Positions 49,866 to 59,284 of a stretch of DNA of 64,000 nucleotides are shown here, in pieces. The notes under the pieces are model-generated. The model worked only from the letters and a program-made list of their open reading frames with translations, was not told the origin of the DNA and made no database searches. The DNA comes from Kluyvera sp040932435 (GTDB lineage Bacteria > Pseudomonadota > Gammaproteobacteria > Enterobacterales > Enterobacteriaceae), in the NCBI RefSeq assembly GCF_040932435.1, contig NZ_JBFQGA010000001.1, forward strand, positions 186,001 through 250,000. Reading direction: 5' to 3'. Positions within the stretch are counted from its first letter, which is position 1; each line of letters opens with the position of its first letter. A program made the translations under genes and the position numbers.

Positions 49866-52124
49866 ATGAGCGATATGGCAGAGCGCCTTGCGCTACATGA
49901 ATTCACGGAAAACGCCTACTTAAACTATTCCATGTACGTCATCATGGACCGCGCGTTGCCGTTTATTGGCGATGGCTTAAAGCCGGTACAGCGCCGCATC
50001 GTTTATGCGATGTCGGAGCTGGGGCTTAATGCCAGCGCCAAATTTAAAAAATCCGCCCGTACCGTCGGCGACGTATTAGGTAAGTACCATCCGCACGGCG
50101 ACAGCGCCTGTTATGAAGCGATGGTGCTGATGGCGCAGCCGTTCTCTTACCGCTATCCGCTGGTTGATGGTCAGGGGAACTGGGGGGCGCCGGATGACCC
50201 GAAATCGTTCGCCGCCATGCGTTACACAGAATCCCGACTGTCAAAATATGCCGAACTGTTGCTAAGCGAGCTGGGCCAAGGCACAGCCGATTGGGCACCT
50301 AACTTCGATGGCACGATGCAAGAGCCGAAAATGCTGCCTGCGCGTATGCCGAATATTTTGCTGAACGGCACCACCGGCATTGCCGTCGGCATGGCCACGG
50401 ATATTCCTCCGCACAACCTGCGCGAAGTGGCTAAAGCGGCAATCACCTTGATTGAAAAACCGCAGACCACGCTTGATGAAGTGTTGGATATCGTGCAGGG
50501 GCCGGATTACCCGACGGAAGCGGAAATCATTACCCCGCGCGCGGAAATCCGCAAAATCTACCAGAACGGTCGCGGCTCCGTACGTATGCGTGCGGTGTGG
50601 CACAAAGAAGACGGCGCGGTGGTGATTACCGCGCTGCCGCATCAGGTGTCCGGCGCGAAAGTGCTGGAGCAGATTGCGGCGCAGATGCGCAATAAAAAGC
50701 TGCCGATGGTGGACGACCTGCGCGACGAGTCTGACCACGAAAACCCGACGCGTCTGGTGATTGTGCCGCGCTCTAATCGTGTGGATATGGAACCGGTGAT
50801 GAATCACCTGTTCGTTACTACCGATCTTGAAAAAAGCTACCGTATCAACCTGAACATGATCGGCCTTGATGGTCGCCCGGCGGTGAAAAACCTGCTGGAG
50901 ATCCTCACCGAATGGCTGGCATTCCGTCGTGATACCGTGCGTCGTCGCCTAAACTACCGTCTGGAAAAAGTGCTCAAACGCCTGCATATCCTTGAAGGTT
51001 TGCTGGTGGCGTTCCTCAACATTGATGAAGTGATTGAGATAATCCGCACTGAAGATGAGCCAAAACCGGCATTGATGTCGCGATTTGGTATCAGCGAAAC
51101 CCAGGCGGAAGCGATCCTTGAGCTGAAATTACGTCATCTCGCCAAGCTTGAAGAGGTGAAAATCCGCGGTGAGCAGGACGATTTGGCGAAAGAGCGCGAT
51201 CAGCTGCAGGCCATTCTCGCTTCCGAGCGCAAAATGAGCAATCTGCTGAAGAAAGAGCTGCAGGCTGACTCCGATGCCTTCGGCGATGACCGTCGTTCTC
51301 CGCTGCGCGAGCGCGAAGAAGCGAAGGCCATGAATGATCATGACATGCTGCCATCAGAGCCGGTGACTATTGTGCTGTCGCAGATGGGCTGGGTACGTAG
51401 CGCCAAAGGCCACGATATCGACGCGCAGGGCTTGAGCTATAAGTCTGGCGATAGCTTCCATTCAGCGGTCAAAGGCAAGAGCAACCAGCCGGTGGTGTTT
51501 GTCGATACGACCGGACGCAGCTATGCCATCGATCCGATCACGCTGCCGTCGGCGCGTGGGCAAGGTGAGCCGCTCACCGGCAAGCTGACGCTGCCGCCGG
51601 GTGCCACGGTCGAACACATGCTGATGGAAGGCGAAGAAACGAAACTGTTGATGGCCTCCGATGCTGGCTACGGTTTCCTGTGTACGTTCAACGATCTGAT
51701 CGCCCGTAACCGTGCAGGTAAAGCGCTGATTTCGTTGCCGGATAACGCGCATGTCCTGCCGCCACAGGTGGTTACAGATGAGTCGGACATGCTGCTGGCC
51801 ATCACCAGCGCGGGACGTATGCTGATGTTCCCAGTCAGCGATCTGCCACAGCTGTCGAAAGGGAAGGGCAACAAGATTATCAACATTCCGTCGGCTGAGG
51901 CCGCAAGCGGGGTTGATAGCCTGGCGCATCTCTACATTTTACCGCCGCAAAGTACGCTGACCTTCCACGTTGGCAAACGTAAGATCAAGCTGCGTCCGGA
52001 AGAGTTGCAGAAAATAACCGGCGAACGTGGTCGCCGCGGGACGCTGATGCGCGGCCTGCAAAAAATTGACCGTGTGGAAATTGATTCGCCGCAGCGCGCT
52101 CAGACGGGTGACAGCGAAGAGTAA
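49866..52124 (+). CDS. parC: DNA topoisomerase IV subunit A
   Basis: Protein of 752 aa from ATG 49866, equal to E. coli ParC; an ATG at 49842 would add 8 residues. Breakage-reunion domain with KYHPHGDSACYEAMVLMAQP: Ser80 and Glu84 of the quinolone region are wild type. The catalytic Tyr lies in FAAMRYTESRLSKYAE (Tyr120). C-terminal beta-pinwheel with repeated GxxxR motifs. Together with ParE it resolves catenanes. mqsRA and ygiS, next to it in E. coli, are absent. Confidence 0.98.
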   Translation: MSDMAERLALHEFTENAYLNYSMYVIMDRALPFIGDGLKPVQRRIVYAMSELGLNASAKFKKSARTVGDVLGKYHPHGDSACYEAMVLMAQPFSYRYPLVDGQGNWGAPDDPKSFAAMRYTESRLSKYAELLLSELGQGTADWAPNFDGTMQEPKMLPARMPNILLNGTTGIAVGMATDIPPHNLREVAKAAITLIEKPQTTLDEVLDIVQGPDYPTEAEIITPRAEIRKIYQNGRGSVRMRAVWHKEDGAVVITALPHQVSGAKVLEQIAAQMRNKKLPMVDDLRDESDHENPTRLVIVPRSNRVDMEPVMNHLFVTTDLEKSYRINLNMIGLDGRPAVKNLLEILTEWLAFRRDTVRRRLNYRLEKVLKRLHILEGLLVAFLNIDEVIEIIRTEDEPKPALMSRFGISETQAEAILELKLRHLAKLEEVKIRGEQDDLAKERDQLQAILASERKMSNLLKKELQADSDAFGDDRRSPLREREEAKAMNDHDMLPSEPVTIVLSQMGWVRSAKGHDIDAQGLSYKSGDSFHSAVKGKSNQPVVFVDTTGRSYAIDPITLPSARGQGEPLTGKLTLPPGATVEHMLMEGEETKLLMASDAGYGFLCTFNDLIARNRAGKALISLPDNAHVLPPQVVTDESDMLLAITSAGRMLMFPVSDLPQLSKGKGNKIINIPSAEAASGVDSLAHLYILPPQSTLTFHVGKRKIKLRPEELQKITGERGRRGTLMRGLQKIDRVEIDSPQRAQTGDSEE

Positions 52125-52125
52125 C

Positions 52126-52155
52126 TTTTTCCCCCGCCGTCGGGCGGGGGAAAAA
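52126..52155 (+). terminator. Terminator after parC
   Basis: TTTTTCCCCCGCC / GGCGGGGGAAAAA with a GTCG loop directly after the stop. GC-rich core, but the following tract TTGCTG is not a T-run, so strength is uncertain. Confidence 0.6.
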
Positions 52156-52343
52156 TTGCTGCAAAACCGTTGTTAATTCAACCATTGCGATTAACAATAC
52201 CTTTTTGCAGGGGCCTGCAAGTAACAAAGCCCTGTCCGGTATATGTACCCCGTCTGATGTCTGGCGCATGCGTGCAAACCACGTATCTGCCAGCAACACG
52301 ATGACGGGTATAATTCCAAGCGGTTCAGGGTTCAGAGGACGCT

Positions 52344-53081
52344 ATGCTATTCATTTTACGTGTCATTATTGTTGTCATTTATTGTATTTTGGTCTGTATC
52401 TTTGGCTGTATCTATTGCCTGTTCAGCCCGCGCAATCCAAAACATGTTTCGACTTTTGGTCGCATGTTTGGCCGTATGGCGCCGGTTTTTGGTCTGAAGG
52501 TCGAAACCCGTAAACCCGCTGATGCCGAAAGCTACGGCAACGCTATCTATATTGCTAACCACCAGAATAACTACGATATGGTGACGGCAGCGAATATCGT
52601 GCAGCCGCCGACGGTGACCGTTGGTAAAAAGAGTCTGCTATGGATCCCATTCTTCGGGCAGATTTACTGGTTGACGGGTAACTTACTGATTGACCGTAAT
52701 AACCGTGCCGCCGCGCATAGCACCATCGCGGAAGTAGTTAAATCGTTTAATACCCGCAAAATTTCTTTCTGGATGTTCCCGGAAGGCACCCGCAGCCGTG
52801 GGCGCGGCCTGTTACCGTTTAAAACGGGCGCGTTTCATGCCGCGATTGCGGCGGGCGTACCGATTATTCCGGTCTGCGTTTCAAATACGTCGAATAAGAT
52901 CAAACTCAATCGCTGGAATAATGGTTTAGTGATTGTGGAAATGCTGCCGCCTATCGATACCAGCGCGTGGAGTAAAGAGCAGGTGCGTGATTTAGCGAAG
53001 CATTGCCGTGACGTTATGCAGGCAAAAATTGATGAGCTAGACCGTGAAGTTGCTCAGCGTGAGTCTACCGGTAAAGTGTAA
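52344..53081 (+). CDS. plsC: 1-acyl-sn-glycerol-3-phosphate acyltransferase
   Basis: Inner-membrane enzyme of 245 aa, as in E. coli; makes phosphatidic acid. N-terminal hydrophobic segment (FILRVIIVVIYCILVCIFG), HX4D motif in ANHQNNYDMVTA (about 72-83), FPEGTRSRGRGLLPFKTGAF (about 145-165) and VPIIPVCVSN. Starts at the ATG after AGAGGACGCT. ftsP follows after a terminator. Confidence 0.97.
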   Translation: MLFILRVIIVVIYCILVCIFGCIYCLFSPRNPKHVSTFGRMFGRMAPVFGLKVETRKPADAESYGNAIYIANHQNNYDMVTAANIVQPPTVTVGKKSLLWIPFFGQIYWLTGNLLIDRNNRAAAHSTIAEVVKSFNTRKISFWMFPEGTRSRGRGLLPFKTGAFHAAIAAGVPIIPVCVSNTSNKIKLNRWNNGLVIVEMLPPIDTSAWSKEQVRDLAKHCRDVMQAKIDELDREVAQRESTGKV

Positions 53082-53090
53082 CATTGCGTC

Positions 53091-53126
53091 ACGATGTAGG
53101 CTTTCGCCTGCATCGTTTGCCGTTTT
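53091..53126 (+). terminator. Terminator after plsC
   Basis: Stem ACGATGTAGGC / GCCTGCATCGT (one G-U) with a TTTC loop, then TTGCCGTTTTGC. Confidence 0.65.
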
Positions 53127-53180
53127 GCTGTTGGGAAAATGATTTCCCATTTTTGATTTGTCAGTTTTGATGGAGCTTAT

Positions 53181-54593
53181 ATGTCACTCAGTCGGCGTCA
53201 GTTTATTCAGGCTTCGGGCGTTGCGCTTTGTGCGGGAACCGTGCCGCTGAGAGCGCAGGCTGCTGGAAAGCAACTCCCATTGCCCGTACCTCCTTTGGTG
53301 GAGTCTCGCCGTGGACAGCCGCTTTTCTTAACGATGCAGCGTGCGCACTGGTCCTTTACCCAAGGCACGCGCGCGAACGTCTGGGGCATTAACGGTCGCT
53401 ATCTTGGGCCGACGATCCGCGTTTGGAAAGGCGATGACGTTAAGCTTATCTACAGCAATCGGCTGACTGAAAACGTCTCGATGACGGTTCGTGGTTTGCA
53501 GGTGCCGGGGCCATTAATCGGCGGTGCCGCGCGCATGATGACGCCAAACGCCGACTGGGCGCCCGTGCTGCCGATTCGTCAGAACGCCGCGACGCTTTGG
53601 TATCAGGCCAATACGCCGAACCATATGGCGCAGCAGGTCTATAACGGCTTGGCCGGCATGTGGCTGGTGGAAGATGAAGTTAGTAAGTCCTTACCATTCC
53701 CGAATCATTATGGGGTCGATGATTTTCCGGTGATTATCCAAGACAAACGTCTGGATAATTTCGGCACGCCGGTTTACGACGAGCCGGGCAGCGGTGGATT
53801 TGTTGGCGACACGCTGCTGGTGAACGGCGTACAAGGGCCGTACGTGGAAGTCTCGCGCGGCTGGGTGCGTTTACGCCTGCTGAATGCCTCCAACTCGCGC
53901 CGCTATTTGCTGCAGATGAGCGATGGCCGCCCGCTACACGTTATCTCCAGCGATCAGGGCTTCCTGCCAGCTCCCGTTTCGGCAACTCAGATTTCGCTGG
54001 CGCCGGGCGAGCGCCGGGAAATCCTCGTGGATATGACCAACGGTGACGAAGTGTCGATTACCTGCGGAGAGTCGGCCAGCATCATGGAGCGCATCCGCGG
54101 CTTCTTCGAACCATCGAGTATTCTAATTTCCACTCTGGTCCTGACCCTGCGTCCTACGGGGCTTCTGCCGTTAGTGACCGATAACTTACCGATGCGCATA
54201 CTGCCGGCAGAAACGCTGGGTGGCACCCCTATTCGCAGCCGCGACATCCGGTTGGGTGACGATCCGGGCATCAACGGCCAGCGTTGGGACCCGCAACGGA
54301 TTGATATTACCGCGCAGCAGGGAACGTGGGAGCGCTGGACCGTTCGCGCCGATGCGCCGCAGTCATTCCATATTGAAGGCGTTATGTTCCAGGTTCGTAA
54401 CGTTAACGGTGCGACGCCAATGCCGGAAGACCGGGGCTGGAAGGATACGGTATGGATTGACGGCCAGGTTGAGCTGCTGGTCTATTACTCGCAGCCATCA
54501 TGGCCGCATTTCCCATTCCAGTATGCTAGCCAGACGTTGGAACTAGCTGACCGTGGCTCGATTGGTCAGATTTTGGTTAACCCCGCGCCGTAA
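53181..54593 (+). CDS. ftsP: cell division protein FtsP (SufI)
   Basis: Periplasmic multicopper-oxidase-like protein of 470 aa that lacks copper ligands and stabilises the divisome under stress. Tat signal peptide with SRRQFIQASGVALC at the N-terminus and cleavage near AQA-AG. Three cupredoxin domains (FTQGTRANVWGINGRYLGPT, HMAQQVYNGLAGMWLVEDE, AGTWERWTVRADAPQ-like segment with FHIEGVMFQVRNVNG). The usual HCH and HxH copper motifs are not present, as in E. coli SufI. Confidence 0.96.
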   Translation: MSLSRRQFIQASGVALCAGTVPLRAQAAGKQLPLPVPPLVESRRGQPLFLTMQRAHWSFTQGTRANVWGINGRYLGPTIRVWKGDDVKLIYSNRLTENVSMTVRGLQVPGPLIGGAARMMTPNADWAPVLPIRQNAATLWYQANTPNHMAQQVYNGLAGMWLVEDEVSKSLPFPNHYGVDDFPVIIQDKRLDNFGTPVYDEPGSGGFVGDTLLVNGVQGPYVEVSRGWVRLRLLNASNSRRYLLQMSDGRPLHVISSDQGFLPAPVSATQISLAPGERREILVDMTNGDEVSITCGESASIMERIRGFFEPSSILISTLVLTLRPTGLLPLVTDNLPMRILPAETLGGTPIRSRDIRLGDDPGINGQRWDPQRIDITAQQGTWERWTVRADAPQSFHIEGVMFQVRNVNGATPMPEDRGWKDTVWIDGQVELLVYYSQPSWPHFPFQYASQTLELADRGSIGQILVNPAP

Positions 54594-54600
54594 ATAACAA

Positions 54601-54637
54601 AAAGTGCGTGGTAGAGGTAATTACCGCCACGCACTTG
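54601..54637 (+). terminator. Hairpin after ftsP
   Basis: AAGTGCGTGG / CCACGCACTT arms (54602-54611 with 54627-54636) around a 15-base loop. No T-run follows, so it may be a mRNA end-protecting hairpin or Rho-assisted stop. Confidence 0.5.
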
Positions 54638-54767
54638 ACCTCTGGGTAGCGCATTGTGTTGCCCACGCGAACAATTCCCCAATATTCCCGCTTCATTCAT
54701 AGGGCTTTCGGGCTTATAATCCCCGGCCTTTGATTATTTTTTTACCACTTTTCTTTTTGGAAGCATT

Positions 54768-56945
54768 ATGAGCGCAATATCCCTGATCCAACCGGACAGA
54801 GACCTTTTCTCCTGGCCGCAGTACTGGGCCGCCTGCTTTGGGCCGGCACCATTTTTGCCGATGTCGCGTGAAGAGATGGATCAACTGGGCTGGGATAGCT
54901 GCGACATCATTCTGGTAACCGGCGACGCCTACATTGACCACCCGAGCTTCGGGATGGCGATTTGCGGCCGCATGCTGGAGGCACAGGGCTTCCGCGTGGG
55001 GATCATTGCCCAGCCGGACTGGAACAGCAAAGACGAATTTATGCGTCTGGGCAAACCGAATCTGTTCTTCGGCGTCACCGCCGGTAACATGGACTCGATG
55101 ATTAACCGCTATACCGCAGACCGTAAGCTGCGTCATGACGACGCTTACACTCCGGACAATGTGGCGGGCAAGCGTCCAGACCGCGCGACGCTGGTGTATA
55201 CCCAGCGCTGTAAAGAAGCGTGGAAAGACGTACCGGTTATTCTGGGCGGGATTGAAGCGAGCCTGCGTCGTTCCGCGCACTACGACTACTGGTCTGATAT
55301 CGTTCGTCGTTCCGTGCTGGTTGACTCGAAAGCCGACATGCTGATGTTCGGCAACGGCGAGCGTCCGTTGGTTGAAGTGGCGCACCGTTTGGCTGCCGGT
55401 GAACCTATCGCTCAAATCCGTGACGTGCGTAATACCGCTATCATGGTGAAAGAAGCGCTGCCGGGCTGGAGCGGCGTGGATTCCACGCGCCTGGACACGC
55501 CGGGTAAAATCGATCCGATCCCGCATCCATATGGTGAAGACCTGCCGTGTGCCGATAACAAAACCGTTGCGCCACCAAAGCAAGAAGCCAAGCGCGTCAC
55601 CGTGCAGCCACCGCGTCCAAAGCCGTGGGAAAAGACCTACGTTTTACTGCCATCTTTTGAGAAGGTGAAAGGGGACAAAGTTCTCTACGCGCACGCATCA
55701 CGTATTCTGCATCATGAAACCAACCCGGGCTGCGCCCGTGCGCTGATGCAAAAACACGGCGAGCGCTATATCTGGATTAACCCACCGGCTATCCCGCTTT
55801 CTACCGAAGAGATGGATAGCGTGTTTGCGCTGCCGTATCAGCGTATTCCGCATCCGTCATACGGCGATGCCCGCATTCCCGCGTACGAGATGATCCGCTT
55901 CTCGATTAACATTATGCGTGGCTGTTTCGGTGGCTGTTCATTCTGTTCCATCACCGAGCATGAAGGGCGCATCATTCAAAGCCGTTCGGAAGATTCGATA
56001 GTCAATGAAATCGAAGCGATTCGCGACACGGTTCCCGGCTTTACCGGTATTATCTCCGACCTCGGCGGCCCAACCGCCAACATGTATATGTTGCGTTGCA
56101 AATCTCCGCGTGCGGAGCAAACCTGTCGCCGCCTGTCATGCGTTTATCCGGACATTTGTTCGCACATGGATACCAACCACGAACCGACGATCAATCTCTA
56201 TCGTCGCGCCCGTGATTTGAAAGGCATCAAGAAAATCCTGATCGCATCCGGCGTACGTTATGACATTGCGGTTGAAGATCCGCGCTATATCAAAGAGCTG
56301 GCAACGCACCACGTTGGTGGCTACCTGAAGATTGCGCCGGAACATACTGAAGAAGGGCCGCTGTCTAAAATGATGAAGCCGGGCATGGGTAGCTATGACC
56401 GCTTCAAAGAACTGTTTGATACCTATTCGAAGCAGGCAGGTAAAGAGCAGTATCTGATCCCTTACTTTATCTCGGCGCACCCAGGTACGCGTGATGAAGA
56501 TATGGTGAACTTGGCGCTTTGGCTCAAGCAGCGTCGTTTCCGCCTTGATCAGGTGCAGAACTTCTATCCGTCACCGCTCGCTAACTCCACCACCATGTAT
56601 TACACCGGCAAAAACCCGCTGGGGAAAATTGGCTATAAGAGTGAAGACGTGGTGATCCCGAAAGGGGATAAACAGCGCCGTCTGCATAAGGCGCTGCTGC
56701 GTTACCACGATCCGGCTAACTGGCCGCTGATCCGCCAGGCGCTGGAAACGATGGGTAAAAAACACCTAATCGGCAGCCGTCGTGATTGCTTAGTACCGGC
56801 ACCGACGATTGACGAAATGCGCGAAGCGCGCCGTCAAAACCGCAACACCCGCCCGGCGCTAACCAAGCATACGCCGGTGGCGCATCAGCGCCAGACGCCT
56901 GCGGGCAACGGTGCGAAAAAGCGGCCTAAACCGGTCTCACGCTAA
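54768..56945 (+). CDS. ygiQ: UPF0313 radical SAM protein YgiQ
   Basis: Protein of 725 aa (E. coli 739). N-terminal domain with DIILVTGDAYIDHPSFGMAI; core radical SAM motif CFGGCSFCSI (Cys-x3-Cys-x2-Cys, near residue 386-393) within IMRGCFGGCSFCSITEHEGR. Further conserved: SDLGGPTANMYMLRCKS, TNHEPTINLYRRARDLKGIK, KIAPEHTEEGPLSKMMKPG. Tail rich in Arg/Lys (TPAGNGAKKRPKPVSR) and shorter than in E. coli. Function unknown; probably RNA- or protein-modifying chemistry. The E. coli yqhG and yqhH genes that follow are missing here. Confidence 0.95.
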   Translation: MSAISLIQPDRDLFSWPQYWAACFGPAPFLPMSREEMDQLGWDSCDIILVTGDAYIDHPSFGMAICGRMLEAQGFRVGIIAQPDWNSKDEFMRLGKPNLFFGVTAGNMDSMINRYTADRKLRHDDAYTPDNVAGKRPDRATLVYTQRCKEAWKDVPVILGGIEASLRRSAHYDYWSDIVRRSVLVDSKADMLMFGNGERPLVEVAHRLAAGEPIAQIRDVRNTAIMVKEALPGWSGVDSTRLDTPGKIDPIPHPYGEDLPCADNKTVAPPKQEAKRVTVQPPRPKPWEKTYVLLPSFEKVKGDKVLYAHASRILHHETNPGCARALMQKHGERYIWINPPAIPLSTEEMDSVFALPYQRIPHPSYGDARIPAYEMIRFSINIMRGCFGGCSFCSITEHEGRIIQSRSEDSIVNEIEAIRDTVPGFTGIISDLGGPTANMYMLRCKSPRAEQTCRRLSCVYPDICSHMDTNHEPTINLYRRARDLKGIKKILIASGVRYDIAVEDPRYIKELATHHVGGYLKIAPEHTEEGPLSKMMKPGMGSYDRFKELFDTYSKQAGKEQYLIPYFISAHPGTRDEDMVNLALWLKQRRFRLDQVQNFYPSPLANSTTMYYTGKNPLGKIGYKSEDVVIPKGDKQRRLHKALLRYHDPANWPLIRQALETMGKKHLIGSRRDCLVPAPTIDEMREARRQNRNTRPALTKHTPVAHQRQTPAGNGAKKRPKPVSR

Positions 56946-56975
56946 AAAAATGCCCGGCGAAAGCCGGGCATTTTT
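56944..56975. terminator. Bidirectional terminator between ygiQ and dkgA
   Basis: AAAAATGCCCGGC / GCCGGGCATTTTT with a GAAA loop and A/T tracts on both sides. Confidence 0.9.
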
Positions 56976-56994
56976 GTTATTGCGCAGAGGGCAC

Positions 56995-57822
56995 TTAACC
57001 CCCGAACTGATCCGGGTCCGGGCCTAAACGCTTGCCCTGATCCAGTTTTGCGATCGCCGCCAATTCGTCTTTATCCAGACGGAAATCCCAGACTGCGAAA
57101 TTCTCGGCAATGCGCGATGGTGTCACCGATTTCGGGATCACCACGAGACCGCTGTCCAGATGCCAACGAATGACAATCTGGGCCGGCGTTTTGCCGTATT
57201 TATCCGCCAGATCGCGAATCAGTTTCTGATCGAAAACCCCTTCGCCACCCTGAGCCAGCGGGCTCCAAGATTCAGTCTGGATCTTATGCATTGCGTTCCA
57301 GGTATTGAGCGGGCGCTGCTGCAACAGCGGGTGAAGCTCAATCTGGTTAATCACCGGCGCGACGCCGGTTTCATCAATCAGCCGCTGTAGGTGCGGGATC
57401 TGGAAGTTGCATACGCCGATACTTTTGACCAGCCCCTGCTTTTGTAGCTCAATCAGCCCTTTCCACGCTTCGATGTAATGGTCGATGGCGGGAACCGGCC
57501 AGTGGATGAGATACAAATCGAGGTAGTCCAGTTGGAGGTGCTCCAGACTCTCCTGCAGCGCTTCTGCCGGGCGCTGATGCGCGTCATTCCACAGCTTAGA
57601 GGTGATAAACAGATCTTCGCGAGGAACCCCTGCGCTGTTGATAGCTTTACCGACCCCCGACTCGTTTTTGTATGCGGCGGCGGTATCAATAGACCGGTAG
57701 CCCACCTCGATAGCCTTATGTATCGCGGTGACGACCTCTTCGTTGCTAGCCTGCCATACGCCTAGGCCTAGCTGCGGCATTACATTGCCATCGTGCAGTT
57801 TAATCACGGTTGGATGTGTCAT
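56995..57822 (-). CDS. dkgA: methylglyoxal reductase / 2,5-diketo-D-gluconate reductase A
   Basis: Aldo-keto reductase of 275 aa. Catalytic tetrad in SIDTAAAYKNESGVGKAI (Asp, Tyr), LFITSKLWNDAH (Lys) and YLDLYLIHWPVP (His); NADPH site in VIPKSVTPSRIAENFAVWDF. Reduces methylglyoxal, 2,5-diketogluconate and other aldehydes. Downstream of yqhD across a strong hairpin; both belong to the YqhC regulon in E. coli. AAAGGAGAAATGC precedes the ATG. Confidence 0.96.
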   Translation of the reverse strand: MTHPTVIKLHDGNVMPQLGLGVWQASNEEVVTAIHKAIEVGYRSIDTAAAYKNESGVGKAINSAGVPREDLFITSKLWNDAHQRPAEALQESLEHLQLDYLDLYLIHWPVPAIDHYIEAWKGLIELQKQGLVKSIGVCNFQIPHLQRLIDETGVAPVINQIELHPLLQQRPLNTWNAMHKIQTESWSPLAQGGEGVFDQKLIRDLADKYGKTPAQIVIRWHLDSGLVVIPKSVTPSRIAENFAVWDFRLDKDELAAIAKLDQGKRLGPDPDQFGG

Positions 57823-57842
57823 GCATTTCTCCTTTTTACGAA

Positions 57843-57867
57843 CTTATCGGGGCATTGCCCCGATAAG
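57843..57867 (-). other. Intercistronic hairpin between yqhD and dkgA
   Basis: Perfect 11-bp stem CTTATCGGGGC / GCCCCGATAAG with a 3-base loop. No T-run on the minus strand (AAGTTCGTAAAA). It lies 21 bases before dkgA and may partly block read-through or protect the yqhD mRNA. Confidence 0.55.
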
Positions 57868-57925
57868 GTTTGTAGGATCAAGTCTGGTCGAAATATGCAA
57901 AAACGAAAGATAAAATGCGCTTGGA

Positions 57926-59089
57926 TTAACGGGCGGCTTCGTAAATGCGGCGGCTTACCTCAAGGGTAATGTCCTGATTTTCGCCCAGTTTGGTCATACC
58001 GTGCTCTTCGAGTTTTTTCAGCAGCGCCGGGATGGAGCTGCCGTCCAGACCATAGTCGGACAAGCGGGTTGGAACGCCCATCTGTTCGAAGAAGCTACGG
58101 GTTGCGGCGATAGCAGCGTCGATACGCGCATCGTCAGAACCTTCGGTAATGTTCCACACACGTTCGGCGTACTGCAGCAGTTTTGCACGCTTGGTTGCGC
58201 GCTGCTCATTCCACAGAGACGGTAAAACGATAGCCAGCGTCTGTGCGTGATCCAGACCATGCATTGCGGTCAGCTCGTGGCCCAGCATGTGGGTAGCCCA
58301 ATCCTGCGGCACACCTGCACCAATCAGGCCGTTCAGCGCCTGAGTGGCTGCCCACATGATGTTGGCGCGAACATCGTAGTTTTCCGGTTCTTTCAGCGCT
58401 TTCGGGCCGTCTTCAATCAGCGTCAGCAAAATGCCTTCCGCGAAGCGATCCTGAATTTTGCCGTCAACCGGGTAGGTGACGTACTGTTCTACGGTATGCA
58501 CGAAGGCGTCAACAACCCCGTTCGCTACTTGGCGCGGTGGCAGGGTGTAGGTGTAAACCGGGTCGAGAATGGCGAAGACTGGCTGCACGTGCGCAGACAT
58601 AAAGGCGCGTTTGTCACCGGTGGTTTTACGTGAAACGACGGCCCCTTTGTTGGATTCAGAACCGGTCGCTGGCAGGGTCAGTACGGAGCCCATCGGGATA
58701 GCGCTAGTGACGTTGTTACCGTAGGTTTCCAGAATTTCCCATGGATCGATGCTTTCATCATAGTGGGCTGCTGCGGCGATAAATTTGGTGCCATCTAAAA
58801 CAGAGCCGCCGCCGACGGCAAGCAGGAAGGTCACTTTCTGCTCGCGGGCGATTTTGACTGCGTTCATCAGCGTTTCGTAGGATGGGTTTGGCTCAATACC
58901 GCCGAATTCCAGTACGTCCAGACCTTTCAGCGCATTGAGAACCTGATCCAGTACGCCGGTTTTTTTCACACTGCCGCCGCCGTAGGTCACCAGAACACGG
59001 GCGTCAGCGGGGATTTGAGCGCGCAGATTTTCAATTGCGCCTTTACCGAACAGAATGCGGGTCGGGGTGTGAAGATCGAAATTAAACAT
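57926..59089 (-). CDS. yqhD: NADPH-dependent aldehyde reductase / alcohol dehydrogenase YqhD
   Basis: Group III iron-type alcohol dehydrogenase of 387 aa, as in E. coli. NADPH site TYGGGSVKKTG and GGGSVLDGTKFIAAAAH. Metal ligands in DAFVHTVEQY, HMLGHELTAMHGLDHAQTL (Asp, His, His, His, about 195-285). Clears toxic short aldehydes (acrolein, malondialdehyde, butanal). I take the ATG at 59089; an upstream extension to 59233 has no family match. Activated by YqhC from the divergent gene. Confidence 0.97.
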   Translation of the reverse strand: MFNFDLHTPTRILFGKGAIENLRAQIPADARVLVTYGGGSVKKTGVLDQVLNALKGLDVLEFGGIEPNPSYETLMNAVKIAREQKVTFLLAVGGGSVLDGTKFIAAAAHYDESIDPWEILETYGNNVTSAIPMGSVLTLPATGSESNKGAVVSRKTTGDKRAFMSAHVQPVFAILDPVYTYTLPPRQVANGVVDAFVHTVEQYVTYPVDGKIQDRFAEGILLTLIEDGPKALKEPENYDVRANIMWAATQALNGLIGAGVPQDWATHMLGHELTAMHGLDHAQTLAIVLPSLWNEQRATKRAKLLQYAERVWNITEGSDDARIDAAIAATRSFFEQMGVPTRLSDYGLDGSSIPALLKKLEEHGMTKLGENQDITLEVSRRIYEAAR

Positions 59090-59183
59090 TGCTCGTTCCC
59101 TTCTTTGTAGATTGAAGACAAGGCGGCGAAGCTCGCTGCCGAATGACATCATTGTGGTCTTCGTCGCCGTAGCTCTCAATGCA

Positions 59184-59230
59184 CATTTCTGCGATTGTCT
59201 TGCCCATTTCTCCATAAGGCTGGAGAAATG
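59184..59230. promoter_or_regulatory. Candidate YqhC operator: direct and inverted CATTTCT repeats
   Basis: CATTTCT occurs at 59184-59190 and 59205-59211, exactly 21 bp apart as usual for AraC-family half-sites. The second copy is also the left arm of a perfect inverted repeat CATTTCTCCA (59205-59214) / TGGAGAAATG (59221-59230). It lies between divergent yqhD and yqhC. The YqhC assignment is inferred from place and geometry. Confidence 0.55.
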
Positions 59231-59284
59231 CATTAATCATCGCCACAATGATGACGTCAGAAAAGGTACCTGGAGCGTCCGTTG

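Noticed and set aside
54714..55583. Minus-strand open frame of 289 aa opposite ygiQ
   Set aside because: Antisense to a highly conserved radical SAM protein; composition is unnatural.
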